The notes: a model not told the origin generated them from the letters alone. Positions 27,866 through 37,639 are shown, counted from the stretch's first letter. The stretch is DNA of 64,000 bases from Alphaproteobacteria bacterium (GCA_021774335.1 JAJFJD010000041.1:30177-94176); one strand, 5' to 3'. Numbers and translations: made by a program.

Positions 27866-29071
27866 ATGCCGCGGATAATAAAAGACCTTATGCCAGGTGA
27901 CTTGGAGTTTCAGATGTTCGTCCTCGACGAACTCGCGGACGACCTCATCGCACAAGGTGCGGACGTCTTGAAACTCACAATAGGCGTGCCTGAATTATTC
28001 ATGCCCAAAGCCGTGCTCGACGGGATGATCGAGAAGCTCACGGATCCGGACTTCGTCCGGCGCGTGTATCCGGAAGGGCTGCCCGAACTGCGCGAAGCCA
28101 TCGCGAAATTTTATAATCGGCGATATCAGGCGGATGTATCGGTCGACAATGTCATCGTCAACACGGGTACGTCGCCAATATTCCGGAATATTTTTCAGCT
28201 TCTATCGGGCCCTGAATACGAAATTATGATCCCAAGGCCCTACTACGCCCTCTATATGTATTGCGCGACGTTGGCAGGCGCGAAGGTCAAATTCTATGAC
28301 ATCGATGTTGATACCAAACGCGTCGATATGGAGTCGTTCCGCCGCAATTTCTCGCCCGAACGCACATCGCTCGTGGTCATTAATTCTCCCGGCAACCCCA
28401 TCGGGAACATCGTCACACCCGACGAAATGCGTGAAATCTACAAAATCGTCGATCGCCAAGCTTACGTGTTGAACGACGAAATTTATAACAACACGATGTT
28501 CTACGACGAATTTCAATCGCCCTTGGCGCTCTTCCCCGAGCACAAGGATATGACGATTGTCACGAATAGCTTTTCCAAGGGATTTCGTATGTATACCAAG
28601 CGAATTGGTTTCGCGATCCTGCCCCCGGATTTGCAGACCAATTTGCGCGTCATTCAACAACACACCCTGCTTTGCACCGACCCCTGTTATCAATACGGCA
28701 TGATCGCCGCACTCGCTGACGAGGATAGCCCCCGGGAACTCACGGGCGTTTATAAGGCGCGCGCCGAATACACGACGGAACGCCTTACGGGCACACGTTG
28801 CACGCCAGTCGGCGCCGAAGGCGGGTTCTACGCGATGCTCCGTTGCGAAGAATGGAACAAGGCGCGGGGTTTTGCGTCCTCGAAGGAACTCGCTCGGGAC
28901 ATCCTTGAAAAAGTGCACGTGGCCGTGGTTCCCGGTACCGACTTCGGCGTTCCGCAAGACTTGCGGCTAGCTTTTTGCAACGAACGATATAACGAGGGGA
29001 TCGACCGGTTGCATGATTATTTCTCCTCCTCGAACGAAGCCTTTGCACCGGGAGTGCCGCCTGCATCCTAA
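27866..29071 (+). CDS. PLP-dependent aminotransferase, class I/II
   Basis: The 401-aa product shows the fold-type I layout: substrate-loop TIGVPELFMP near residue 38, NTGTSPIFRNIF near 95, the PLP-binding Asp in YVLNDEIYNN near 210, and Schiff-base K238 in NSFSKGFRMYTKRIGF. The C-terminal Arg that binds the alpha-carboxylate is in DLRLAFCNERY. ATG 27866 follows AGGAGACAGGA. It would transfer an amino group from an unidentified amino acid in the cytoplasm. The gene is alone, with a strong hairpin after it. Confidence 0.92.
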   Translation: MPRIIKDLMPGDLEFQMFVLDELADDLIAQGADVLKLTIGVPELFMPKAVLDGMIEKLTDPDFVRRVYPEGLPELREAIAKFYNRRYQADVSVDNVIVNTGTSPIFRNIFQLLSGPEYEIMIPRPYYALYMYCATLAGAKVKFYDIDVDTKRVDMESFRRNFSPERTSLVVINSPGNPIGNIVTPDEMREIYKIVDRQAYVLNDEIYNNTMFYDEFQSPLALFPEHKDMTIVTNSFSKGFRMYTKRIGFAILPPDLQTNLRVIQQHTLLCTDPCYQYGMIAALADEDSPRELTGVYKARAEYTTERLTGTRCTPVGAEGGFYAMLRCEEWNKARGFASSKELARDILEKVHVAVVPGTDFGVPQDLRLAFCNERYNEGIDRLHDYFSSSNEAFAPGVPPAS

Positions 29072-29130
29072 GCTGTTCGATACGAGCAGACATGCGGCTT
29101 AGCAGCGGAGTTACGTATGGTGACCCCGGA

Positions 29131-29174
29131 AACGATGAAATGTCCGCTCCTACCCTGGAGCGGACATCATCGTT
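29131..29174. terminator. Bidirectional terminator hairpin
   Basis: Between the convergent aminotransferase and SDR genes. Arms AACGATGA(A)ATGTCCGCTCC and its complement GGAGCGGACATCATCGTT pair over about 18 bp with one bulged base around a 6-nt loop TACCCT. The plus-strand arm runs into TTTT. The convergent position and structure make a bidirectional intrinsic terminator the best reading. Confidence 0.75.
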
Positions 29175-29216
29175 TTCGTTCGTTGGGAGCGGAAACAGCC
29201 CGTCGTGAATTTTTGG

Positions 29217-29969
29217 TTAGTGAAACACGCGTCCGGCGTCGATGACGGTAGTCTGGCCAGTCATCGTGTCCGTACGGCACATCGTCACCACCATGTCGGC
29301 GCAATCATCCTTGTCCGCCGCCTTCTTTAATAATGCCCCCGACGACGCCCGCTCGACCTGTTCAGCCCGCAAGTTGTCGGTCGCGCGGGTGCCTTCCAAC
29401 AAGCCAGGAGCCACGCAGTTCACCAGAGTCTCCGGTGCCATTGCCACGGCCGTGCAGCGCGTCAGATGGATCAATCCGGCCTTCGCCACCGCGTAGGCGA
29501 TGGAGGATCCCGTCGGCGAAAGACCGGCGACCGAGGAAATGTTGACGATACGGCCTTGGCCTTGCGCCTTCATGATGGGCGCAACGGCCTTTGTCAGCCG
29601 CATGGGCCCGGTCAGGTTGACGGCGATAATCTTGTCCCACTCATGCTGCGTTAGACCGTCAAGGTCATCGAACGGAATCGCTTTGTTATAGGCGGCATCG
29701 TTGATCAGGATATCCAGGCGGCCGAACCGTTTCGTAACCTCCCCCACCAGCCCATCCACCGCCGAAGCATCGGTGATGTCGCAGGCGAAGGCAGCGGCAT
29801 TGATCTGATAGCGAGAGGTGAGATCGCGGGCTACTTCCTCCGCCTGATCGCGGCTACGTGCATACATCACTGCGATTTGCACACCTTCCCGCGCAAGCGC
29901 ATGACAGATGCGCTGGCCGAGGCCGCCATTGCCACCCGTCACCAAGGCAACTTTACCCTTAAGGTCCAT
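29217..29969 (-). CDS. SDR-family oxidoreductase (FabG-like)
   Basis: The 250-aa product is a classical short-chain dehydrogenase: cofactor motif TGGNGGLG at residues 11-18, structural NDAA near 90, and catalytic S145/S146, Y159 and K163 (YxxxK intact). FabG-like enzymes reduce or oxidise hydroxyl/keto groups with NAD(P)H. The gene stands alone, converging on the aminotransferase gene. Substrate cannot be assigned. Its promoter must be in the 328-bp spacer that follows. Confidence 0.92.
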   Translation of the reverse strand: MDLKGKVALVTGGNGGLGQRICHALAREGVQIAVMYARSRDQAEEVARDLTSRYQINAAAFACDITDASAVDGLVGEVTKRFGRLDILINDAAYNKAIPFDDLDGLTQHEWDKIIAVNLTGPMRLTKAVAPIMKAQGQGRIVNISSVAGLSPTGSSIAYAVAKAGLIHLTRCTAVAMAPETLVNCVAPGLLEGTRATDNLRAEQVERASSGALLKKAADKDDCADMVVTMCRTDTMTGQTTVIDAGRVFH

Positions 29970-30297
29970 GGATACTCTCCCGTATACGGCGCCGTCGTGT
30001 CGCGGCGCATCCCGTTGTTGGTCCGAAGTGTGCGACCGGACGGGCGGTCCAAACTAGGGCTTCCCGGCTCAGTACTATTCGGTATGGGTTATACCCCAAA
30101 ACCTCCGCTCTCGCGGAGGGTTCCTAATCGATGAGGATGTGATCGCCAGGTCCCTGCCTGCCAAGTCGGTACCGCCTGAAAAGACCCGACTAGAGCGGGG
30201 TTCAAACGGTCAATGTACATCCATAGGGGCACAATTCGGGGGAACCGGCGTTTTCATTTACAATCACATTTTTGATGACGCGAGCAGGAGGTCTCGG
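29970..30297. other. Divergent 328-bp spacer with small hairpin
   Basis: This spacer lies between the SDR gene (minus) and the Gfa-like gene (plus). It contains a perfect 7-bp hairpin CCTCCGC-TCTC-GCGGAGG at 30102-30119 and AGCAGGAGGT just before the plus-strand ATG at 30298. No gene, tRNA or convincing promoter box is seen. Confidence 0.4.
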
Positions 30298-30735
30298 ATG
30301 AACGAGCCAACCCACACTTTTTCCGGCCATTGCCACTGCGGTGCAATCTCGATGGAACTGGCCTTTACGCAGGACGCCGAGGAGATGCAGGTGCGCTCCT
30401 GCCAATGTGATTTCTGTATTCGGCAAGGATCGCTGACCGTGTCAGAGGCTGCTGGACGGGCGGTCATCACCGTCGAGGCCGATCAGCTCACGACCCACAG
30501 TTTCGGTTCCCAAACGGCCCAGTTCCTGATCTGCTCGCGGTGCGGTGTCTATGCGGGCGCGATTATGGCCGACGGCGATGAGCTGTTGTCGATCGCCAAT
30601 GCACGAGGACTCGGCATTGAGGCATTCAGCCACCGCCTCGGCACGCAAATGACACATGACGATGAGACGACACCGGACCGGATCGACCGCCGCAGGCAAA
30701 GATGGACGCCGACGGAGATCAATTTTAAGCTTTGA
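30298..30735 (+). CDS. Gfa-like / CENP-V zinc-binding domain protein
   Basis: From ATG 30298 (AGGAGG upstream) the product is 145 aa. The Cys pattern CHCG near residue 11-14, SCQCDFC near 41-47 and ICSRCG near 83-88 supplies the two zinc sites of the glutathione-dependent formaldehyde-activating enzyme (Gfa)/CENP-V fold. Many members have no known substrate, and activity on S-hydroxymethylglutathione is not assured. A longer frame from 30139 is open but has no family support. It is a single gene. Confidence 0.85.
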   Translation: MNEPTHTFSGHCHCGAISMELAFTQDAEEMQVRSCQCDFCIRQGSLTVSEAAGRAVITVEADQLTTHSFGSQTAQFLICSRCGVYAGAIMADGDELLSIANARGLGIEAFSHRLGTQMTHDDETTPDRIDRRRQRWTPTEINFKL

Positions 30736-30982
30736 TCCATCTTCGGCAGCGCATGTCTCGGTTCGGCGACAAGCGGGCCATCGAGCGGACGCACTCGACT
30801 TCCCCTACTGACCCATAAAAGGCACAAAGCTGATGAATGTGAGGTGCCCGGTTAGACAGCTCGGCGAGCCGCGCTACAATGGAGTCAGATACCGAACTTG
30901 GGCATTTGGTCGGCGCTGAATACCAGCGTCTATGCGTCCTGCCAGCGCATGCCGCATAATGCAGACAAAGGAATATTCAATC

Positions 30983-32182
30983 ATGCATCAACTTAAAATT
31001 CCGGCCGTCTTCATGCGGGGGGGCACGTCAAATGCGATTGTCTTCAAGGAACATGATTTGCCCCAAGACAAGTCGCTATGGCCGGAAATATTTCTTGCCG
31101 CGCAAGGCAGCCCCGATCCCTTCGGACGGCAGCTTAACGGCATGGGCGGTGGAATTTCTTCGCTCTCGAAGATTTGTGTGATCGGCCCACCGAGCCGGGA
31201 CGATGCAGATGTCGATTATACCTTTGCACAAGTCGGTGTGCGCAATGACAAGGTCACCTTCAATAGCAATTGCGGCAATATGTCTGCGGCCATGGGTCCG
31301 TTTTCCGTCGATGAGGGCTTCGTTCAGGTCGATGGAAATAAAGCCAGGGTCCGAATTCACAACACAAATACGAAAAAGATCATCATTTCCCAATTCGATA
31401 TGGATAATGGCCTCGCCGGAATCGATGGCAACTACGTGATGCCCGGCGTTGACGATGCAGGTAATAGAGTGCGGCTGGATTTTCTGGACCCTGGCGGCGC
31501 CGGCACGGGTAAATTGCTTCCAAGCGGCAACGTGATCGATACCTTGGATATTCCCGGGGTGGGCAGGCTTGAAGCTTCGATCGTCGATGCCGCCAACCCA
31601 ACCGTATATGTTGACGCGTCGGCGGTCGGCCTCGTGGGCACAGAGTTGCCCGCTGATATCGATGCCATGACCGAGGTGATGGATAAACTCGAAGCCATCC
31701 GTCGTTACAGCGGCGTATTGGTGGGGCTCGCCGGTTCGGTCGAAGAAATGGCAGCGAAACCGACAGCAATCTCTCCGGGATTTGTCTCAGCAGCGCAGGC
31801 TTCGCCCATCCTCACGGGCAAAGTGATACCGGAAGCGGACGGTGACTTTGTCTGTCGAATTGTCTCCTCGGGGAATGTTCACCGTGCTTTGCCTGGTACC
31901 CGCTCTATTTGCACGGCTGTGGCGTCGCGCATAAAAGGCACCGTCGTGCATCGTGTGGCACGCCCTGTTGAAGACCCAACGGCGGATGTCCGTATCGTAC
32001 AGCCGTCCGGTGTGATTGTGCTCGCCGCCGATGTCGTCGAAAAGGATGGTGAAATGTTTGCCCGGTCGGCCACTCTTTATCGAACACAACGCCGCATGTT
32101 CGAGGGATATGTCTGTGTGCCGGCGTCCAAAGTCCCGAATTTCGTCAACTATCAGCAGCAGCACGCATCAGCCGCCGAATAA
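30983..32182 (+). CDS. PrpF-family (aconitate isomerase / DUF453) protein
   Basis: From ATG 30983 (AAAGGA 10 nt upstream) the product is 399 aa. It has the twin-domain diaminopimelate-epimerase-like fold of the PrpF family: IPAVFMRGGTSNAIVFKEHD at the start, GMGGGISSLSKICVIGPPS near 50-68, NCGNMSAAMGPF near 92-103, and FLDPGGAGTGKLLPSG near 165. Relatives isomerise 2-methylaconitate, 4-oxalomesaconate or other unsaturated tricarboxylates. MmgE/PrpD proteins occur at 22266-23684 and 44999-46408, the usual functional partners, but not adjacent. The exact substrate is unknown. Confidence 0.92.
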   Translation: MHQLKIPAVFMRGGTSNAIVFKEHDLPQDKSLWPEIFLAAQGSPDPFGRQLNGMGGGISSLSKICVIGPPSRDDADVDYTFAQVGVRNDKVTFNSNCGNMSAAMGPFSVDEGFVQVDGNKARVRIHNTNTKKIIISQFDMDNGLAGIDGNYVMPGVDDAGNRVRLDFLDPGGAGTGKLLPSGNVIDTLDIPGVGRLEASIVDAANPTVYVDASAVGLVGTELPADIDAMTEVMDKLEAIRRYSGVLVGLAGSVEEMAAKPTAISPGFVSAAQASPILTGKVIPEADGDFVCRIVSSGNVHRALPGTRSICTAVASRIKGTVVHRVARPVEDPTADVRIVQPSGVIVLAADVVEKDGEMFARSATLYRTQRRMFEGYVCVPASKVPNFVNYQQQHASAAE

Positions 32183-32583
32183 CCACGGGCCTGTCCCAAC
32201 CCTGCCGTGGCTAATCGAGTTTAGCCACGGTAGTCAGCGACGCGCGGAATTCGATAGCACCCTGCCCGCTCCTGGCTGCAATTGGACGAATTCGGCCATT
32301 CGCGATTACGTCCACACATGACCCAAAACCGGACATTCCCAAGCAACACTCTAGACACCATTCTCTTTACTGTAGGCGGAAATCAGCGTGAGTACCCACG
32401 GCCTAAGCCCCCGCATATCCTTTCGTTTTTTAAACGAGAATATTCAGCACTTTGCCAGCAATTCACAGATTAACAGTATTGACCCTTGGGGGTGAACAGA
32501 CCGTAGAATCGAACCGAGTTTTCGAAGCGTGACGCCTCCGACCCGTGTCTGCTACCACCCGCTAAGCTAAGAAGGAGACAACC
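32183..32583. other. 401-bp spacer with inverted repeat and dispersed repeat copy
   Basis: After PrpF comes a perfect 10-bp inverted repeat with a 6-nt loop (listed separately). A degenerate copy of the dispersed repeat (ATGACCCAAAACCGGACATT) lies at 32318-32337. Near 32479-32509 there is TTGACC and TAGAAT 19 bp apart, a weak promoter-like pair. AAGGAGAC precedes the next gene. Confidence 0.4.
32205..32230 (+). terminator. Hairpin after PrpF gene
   Basis: CCGTGGCTAA (32205-32214) and TTAGCCACGG (32221-32230) are exact complements around TCGAGT. It sits 22 bp after the PrpF stop. No T-run follows, so it may be a rho-assisted 3' end or a protein site. Confidence 0.5.
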
Positions 32584-33339
32584 ATGCCGATTTACGAGAA
32601 GGGTGACGTCCGCATCCGTTACGAGGAGGTCGGCAGTGGCTTTCCGCTACTGGTCACCCCGGGTGGTGGCCTTAACTCTCGAATTGACAACTGGCCTGCC
32701 GCGGTGATCAACGCGATGGACGTCTTCAAAAACGACTTCCGTTGCATCACGATGGATCAGCGCAACGCCAACGGCGGCGAGAGTGCGGGGCCGTTGGCTC
32801 TCGACGATCCGTGGGGCGGCTTTGCCGAAGACCAGCTCGGGCTGATGGATCACCTGGGCATTCGTGAATTTGCCTTCATGGGCTACTGCATCGGCGGCTG
32901 CTTCGCCGGCAAGCTTATTGAACGAGCCCCAGAGCGTGTTGTCGCCGCGGTATTCTGCCAATCCGTGGGGCACTTACCGGAAGACCCCGATGTAATGTAT
33001 CGGTCCGGCCGGGATGTGTGGGCCCCGGAATTACTCGCCGGGCGGCCCGATCTAACACAAGACGCGATCGATAAGTACCTGCACAATCTTTACCGGGTGA
33101 ACCCCGACTTTCTCTACAGCGTGTCGCGCGACGTAATCCGCAACTGTCAGACGCCGATTCTCGTGCTCCCGGACGATACTCCGGCACACCCGCACCAGAC
33201 ATCGGTCGACGTTGCCTCGCTGGCGCCGAACGCCGAGATCACAGTCTTTCCTTGGACCTCTCCACCCGACCTGAAGGACCGCACGATCAATCGTGCGCGC
33301 AGATTCCTCCAAACGCACTGTGTCGCGCAGTCAGGGTGA
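32584..33339 (+). CDS. Alpha/beta-hydrolase fold protein with Cys at the nucleophile site
   Basis: AAGGAGACAACC precedes the ATG. The 251-aa product has the alpha/beta-hydrolase layout: HG-like oxyanion loop TPGGGLNS near 25, DQRNANG near 58, and a nucleophile elbow GYCIGG with C102 instead of Ser (GxCxGG, as in dienelactone hydrolase). The last strand region reads VFPWTSPPDLKD, where most family members have a GH catalytic His; I see no His there. The enzyme could use Cys with another base, or be non-hydrolytic. It is a single gene next to a DMT permease and an amidohydrolase gene, a setting common for aromatic catabolism. Confidence 0.85.
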   Translation: MPIYEKGDVRIRYEEVGSGFPLLVTPGGGLNSRIDNWPAAVINAMDVFKNDFRCITMDQRNANGGESAGPLALDDPWGGFAEDQLGLMDHLGIREFAFMGYCIGGCFAGKLIERAPERVVAAVFCQSVGHLPEDPDVMYRSGRDVWAPELLAGRPDLTQDAIDKYLHNLYRVNPDFLYSVSRDVIRNCQTPILVLPDDTPAHPHQTSVDVASLAPNAEITVFPWTSPPDLKDRTINRARRFLQTHCVAQSG

Positions 33340-33568
33340 GAAATCTCTAGCTGACGGTTCTTCTCGATGCGCGAGGACGGCGCCCACATCTGTTGTCGCG
33401 CTTCGGATCAAAAACAGACATCCAATTTGGCTGCGGCAATGTCCGCCAAAGACCCGTGTCGGACTTAAAAGCGCGAATTGAGTGCCGCGCCCCGAACCAT
33501 GACCCATTCCGAAGCCATCATTATCTGTCGGCCTAACCTAACGAAGCCTGTCGCAGAAAGTTCATCCT

Positions 33569-34477
33569 TTGTCGAAACCAACAACCTCCGAGTACATCCG
33601 TGGCTCGCTTTACGGCCTTGCGGCCGTCGGCATCTGGGCGTCATGGATCCTGGCCGTGCGGCTTGGGATCAGGACAAATCTCACACCCTGGGACATCACG
33701 GCAATTCGTTTTGGTGTCGCTGGATTGATCTTGCTGCCGTATCTGTTGAAGAAAGGCCTTGCCGTAGATCGCCTGGGTTGGGCGGGACTGGCAGCGATTT
33801 TGTTGGGCGGCGGGGCACCGATGGTGTTGGTTTCCTACGGCGGTCTGCTATTTGCGCCGGCAGCACACGCAGCATCTCTGTTTACCGCCCTCATACCCCT
33901 ATATGTTGCGATCTTAGCCGCCGTCGTGCTTGGTGAGGCCTTCACCGTTGCTAAGCGAATCGGGATCGTCTTGATCGTTGCTGGTGTCCTCGGCATCGTC
34001 TGGGGCGCGGGCGCCACGATCGGATCGCAGCAGAACGTCGGCCACGCCATGTTTATTGGTGCCGGCATGTTGTGGGCATGCTTTATCGTGGCCATGCGGA
34101 AAGCAAGATTGGCAGGGCTTCACGCTGCTGCTATTGCCGCGGTCGGGTCATTGATCGCCTACGTACCAGCGCACCTCATCATTTTCGGGACCAGCTTGTT
34201 CGACGCGCCTTGGCGTGACCTTGCTTTGCAAGCATTTGTCCATGGAGTTCTGGTGGCCGTGATTTCGTTCGTGTGTATCGGACGCGCGGTCAGCATTCTT
34301 GGCGCATCGAGCGGCTCAGCGTTCGCGGCCCTCGCCCCCGCGATAACTGCGATCTTGGCCATTCCGATTCTCGGCGAATGGCCAGCGACGAGTGACTGGA
34401 TCGCAATGCTTCTGATTTCGGGCGGTGTCTACATTGCAAGTGGAGGCCGGCTCCCAGCCCGACGGGTCGAACACTGA
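33569..34477 (+). CDS. DMT/EamA-family transporter
   Basis: The 302-aa product has two EamA domains with about ten membrane helices. The second domain ends with LAPAITAILAIPILGEWP, the conserved penultimate-helix motif. The chosen start is TTG at 33569, giving MSKPTTSEYIRGS just before the first helix, with AGAAAG upstream; no ATG gives a full first helix. Family members export or exchange metabolites such as amino acids and nucleotide sugars. Substrate unknown. Confidence 0.88.
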   Translation: MSKPTTSEYIRGSLYGLAAVGIWASWILAVRLGIRTNLTPWDITAIRFGVAGLILLPYLLKKGLAVDRLGWAGLAAILLGGGAPMVLVSYGGLLFAPAAHAASLFTALIPLYVAILAAVVLGEAFTVAKRIGIVLIVAGVLGIVWGAGATIGSQQNVGHAMFIGAGMLWACFIVAMRKARLAGLHAAAIAAVGSLIAYVPAHLIIFGTSLFDAPWRDLALQAFVHGVLVAVISFVCIGRAVSILGASSGSAFAALAPAITAILAIPILGEWPATSDWIAMLLISGGVYIASGGRLPARRVEH

Positions 34478-34666
34478 GTGGCTCCCCAACAAACTGCGAG
34501 CTAATAATCTGCGTCTACTGGCGGCAGGTTTTGGCCTGAATGAAAACAACTCAGCCCGCATTTCCGATACCGTGGCCCGCGGCATTGATCCCATTACGCG
34601 GATTCGCCGCGCTTCGGCCTTCGCGCTATCGTGTTCTGGGACTTACACGCCCGGGAGGACAAGGCA

Positions 34667-35797
34667 ATGACACGGACTTACGAGACCGTCGATGCCGACG
34701 GACATATTCTCGAGCCACTTACATTGTGGGATGACTACCTTGATCCCGCGTTCCGCGAACGCCAGCCGCAGTTCGTCATCGACGACAACGGCAAGGAACG
34801 GATTTCCGTCGAGGGTAAACTGCTGGGCAATCCTCGGGGCATCGGCAGCCTCGGCTCCGTCGGCGTTCGACAGGGCACCGTCGAACTCGGCAAACTGAAA
34901 TATGCAGAAGGGCTCAAAGGCGGGTTCGACCCGCACGCGCGGATCGTCGATATGGATGCAGACGGGATCGACGCCGCGTTCCTCTATCCTAGCCTCGGTC
35001 TGTTTACCGGCGCCGTCGAGGCCCCCGATCTGTCTGCCGCAATGTGCCGAGCGTATAATCGGTGGTTGGTGGATTACTGCAAGCCATACCCTGACAGACT
35101 TTTCGGCGTCGCCATGCTGCCGATGCAGTCGGTCGAGCTGGCAATGGAGGAAATGCGCTTCGCACGCGAAAAGCTCGGAATGCGCGGCGGGTTTCTGCGA
35201 CCGAACCCGTATCATGGCAAGAAAATGCTGAGCGACCCGATGTACGAGCCGTTTTGGCAGCTGGCCGAAGATCTCGAATTCTCCATCGGATTCCACGAAG
35301 GCTCATCCAACGGTGCCATGCCGACGGTGGGTGTCGATCGTTTCGAAGACGATCGTGCCGCTCGCCATATGATCTCCCACACCATGGAGATGATGCTGGC
35401 GGCGTTGAGTGTGATTTGGGGTGGTGTGGTGGATCGCCATCCGAAACTGCGCGTCGGCTTCCTTGAATCCGGCGGCGGCTGGATCGCGCCTTGGCTTGAT
35501 CGCATGGATCGGCACTTCGACGACCAGGGGTTCAGCGGGACCGCGCCGAGCATACGGCCGAGCGAGCTGTTCGAGCGGAATTGCTGGATCTCGTTCGAGC
35601 CGGTGGAGAATAGCATCGCGGTGCTGGCCGACTATATTGGTCCGCACAAGATCATGTGGGCGACCGACTATCCGCATCAGGACGGGTTCTTTCCCGGCGC
35701 GCCAAAGATGATGCGTGATCGGCTGGGACCCCTGTCACCTGAAGCGGCGCATCAGGTGATGGCCGGCGGCGCACTTGGCTTTTACGGTATTAACTGA
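34667..35797 (+). CDS. ACMSD-like amidohydrolase family protein
   Basis: From ATG 34667 (GGGAGGA upstream) the product is 376 aa. The metal-site N terminus reads VDADGHILEPLTLWDDY (D-x-D-x-H pattern seen in this subgroup instead of the usual H-x-H). Later motifs are FLYPSLGLFTG near 108, GFHEGSSNG near 210 for the middle His, and WATDYPHQDG near 335 for the final metal Asp. Relatives of 2-amino-3-carboxymuconate-6-semialdehyde decarboxylase carry out non-oxidative decarboxylation or hydrolysis of aromatic intermediates. A second member of the superfamily is at 40476-41549. Confidence 0.9.
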   Translation: MTRTYETVDADGHILEPLTLWDDYLDPAFRERQPQFVIDDNGKERISVEGKLLGNPRGIGSLGSVGVRQGTVELGKLKYAEGLKGGFDPHARIVDMDADGIDAAFLYPSLGLFTGAVEAPDLSAAMCRAYNRWLVDYCKPYPDRLFGVAMLPMQSVELAMEEMRFAREKLGMRGGFLRPNPYHGKKMLSDPMYEPFWQLAEDLEFSIGFHEGSSNGAMPTVGVDRFEDDRAARHMISHTMEMMLAALSVIWGGVVDRHPKLRVGFLESGGGWIAPWLDRMDRHFDDQGFSGTAPSIRPSELFERNCWISFEPVENSIAVLADYIGPHKIMWATDYPHQDGFFPGAPKMMRDRLGPLSPEAAHQVMAGGALGFYGIN

Positions 35798-36134
35798 CCT
35801 GAAAGGTTTCGCCAGCGGGAAACCCTGGCGGCGGAGACGTCTGCACGGCGCTACCCATGCTGCGGCAACCGGCCCCGACCGCCCCGGTTAAACACACGTA
35901 AATTACCTTTGGCGCCGATGACCGAACGCACATGTCCGGTAATGGTCGTTAGCAGACCAAACATCGACCGTCGTATTTCTTCATCCGTTTTCGGTCAAAG
36001 CTCGGCGCGATCGCAACTCTCTAACAAGAAACCCGGCGACGAGTTTCCCGGTCAAGAAACCGAGCGCGGTGCCTCGTTAAACGTACAGATTTTGATCCGC
36101 TATATTGCTGCATCCATCAGAGGGGAAGTTCAAC
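35798..36134. other. 337-bp spacer with hairpin and dispersed repeat copy
   Basis: An imperfect hairpin CGCCAGCGGG-AAA-CCCTGGCG at 35810-35830 follows the amidohydrolase stop closely and may be a weak terminator. A degenerate copy of the dispersed repeat (GTCCGGTAATGGTCGTTAGC) starts at 35935. No gene is supported in the rest. Confidence 0.4.
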
Positions 36135-36980
36135 ATGCCATACATTCAGTCTGACGGCGCACGCCTCTACTACGAAGCAGCAGGTACGGGAACGCCAATC
36201 GTGTTTGCCCACGAGTTCTCGGGTGATCTGTGGAGCTGGGAAAAACAGGTTCAGCATTTCAGCCGCCGCTATCGTTGCATCGCGTTTAACGCCCGAGGTT
36301 ATCCGCCATCGGACGTGCCGGAGTCGCCGTCACGCTACTCGCACAAGCAGGCGGTGGATGACGTGGCGGTGGTAATGCGTCACCTCAAAATTAGGAAGGC
36401 GCATATCGTCGGCTGTTCGATGGGCTCGCGCACGGCGTTGGATTTCGGCCTGAAGTATCCGCGCATGGCGTTGTCGCTCACCATGATCGGTATTGGCAGC
36501 GGCGGCGATCCACGCAATGCGGCGGCCTTCAAACGGGACGCCGAAGCCCGCGCGCAACTCTACGAAGATCGAGGTCTCACCGAAGTACTGAAGCGGTTGC
36601 GCAAGGCCGACAACCGCATTCAACTCAAACGCAAGAACCCGCGCGCGTTTGAGGATTTCTGCCGCCGCTTCATGCGGCATTCGGCGCAGGGCTGTGCCCA
36701 CGTCACACGCCGAGTAATGGCCCGCCGGGTTTCGCTTTTCAGAATGGAAAAAGACCTGCGCGCTATGAAAGTGCCGGCGCATGTTGTCGTGGGCGATGAA
36801 GATCCCGGCGCAATCGATTCGGGACTGTTCATGAAACAGGTCAGTCCGGCGGTGCGGCTGTCGATTGTGCCGGCAACTGGCCATCTGGTGAATCTCGAAG
36901 AGCCTGATCTCCTGCACCGCCTGACCGAAGATTTCTTCGCCCTGGTAGAATCGAAAAAATGGCGCCCGCAGGGCAAGTGA
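36135..36980 (+). CDS. Alpha/beta-hydrolase
   Basis: GAGGGGAAG precedes ATG 36135; 281 aa. The fold is canonical: HEFSG oxyanion loop at residues 26-30, FNARGYPPSD near 51-60, nucleophile S95 in GCSMGS, an Asp in VVGDEDPG and the catalytic His in PATGHLVNLEEPD. Substrate could be a ring-cleavage product ester or enol-lactone, but this is only inferred from the neighbouring amidohydrolase. A long antisense frame is a shadow. Confidence 0.9.
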   Translation: MPYIQSDGARLYYEAAGTGTPIVFAHEFSGDLWSWEKQVQHFSRRYRCIAFNARGYPPSDVPESPSRYSHKQAVDDVAVVMRHLKIRKAHIVGCSMGSRTALDFGLKYPRMALSLTMIGIGSGGDPRNAAAFKRDAEARAQLYEDRGLTEVLKRLRKADNRIQLKRKNPRAFEDFCRRFMRHSAQGCAHVTRRVMARRVSLFRMEKDLRAMKVPAHVVVGDEDPGAIDSGLFMKQVSPAVRLSIVPATGHLVNLEEPDLLHRLTEDFFALVESKKWRPQGK

Positions 36981-37198
36981 ACGGCAAGCTGCTAGAAAGC
37001 GCCGACCTTAGGTCTTCCACTTTAGCGCTGCGATAAGTTCAAATGCGGCAAAAGTCACGAGCAAACGGCGCTATTGGCAGGCAGAGTGTCCGCTTTGGGT
37101 CATTATCAGACATCTAGCGATGCTGCTGGAATGTGCGCTGTTGGGGGCAGAGCGGACGAAATCAGCGCAAAAGTGGACATCACGCATCAATCGCGGAA

Positions 37199-37639
37199 TT
37201 ACCTGCCGACGGTTTCCTTGCCCTCGCCGCCGAAACGCGTGGCGACATAGCCGATAACGAGCCCGATCACGGCGCCCTCGGCGGCGAACCAGAATGGCGA
37301 GGTCAAGATGCCGGCGGCGCCGAACAGAGATGCCATCATCGCCTTCATCACGTCGTAGGCGAAGAAGGTCAGCACGAAATTCATCCAAGCGCCGACGAGC
37401 GGAGCGCGAAACCACCAAGGCATGGGCAAATTCAGCACCGGGTGCCAGGTGAAAACACCGAACATGCCAATAATTGCCCCCAACGTCGTGTACCACAGCA
37501 AAATTCCCCAACGGATCAGCCAACCAGCTTCCGGCAGGAAGAAGGGCAGCAAGATAAACCCGATGAGACCAACAAGAAAACCGATGCCCTTACCGATAGC
37601 GATCCGTGTGACCAATGACGGATTTCCGAACAATCTCAC
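37199..37639 (-). CDS. Four-helix membrane protein, unknown
   Basis: A 146-aa hydrophobic protein with about four membrane helices (residues about 12-35, 43-65, 80-100 and 110-135) and a Gly-rich C terminus. The membrane-like composition and Gly/Phe-rich helix pattern argue that it is real. I do not recognise the family. Neighbours on both sides are unrelated and it is preceded and followed by dispersed repeat copies. Confidence 0.65.
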   Translation of the reverse strand: MRLFGNPSLVTRIAIGKGIGFLVGLIGFILLPFFLPEAGWLIRWGILLWYTTLGAIIGMFGVFTWHPVLNLPMPWWFRAPLVGAWMNFVLTFFAYDVMKAMMASLFGAAGILTSPFWFAAEGAVIGLVIGYVATRFGGEGKETVGR

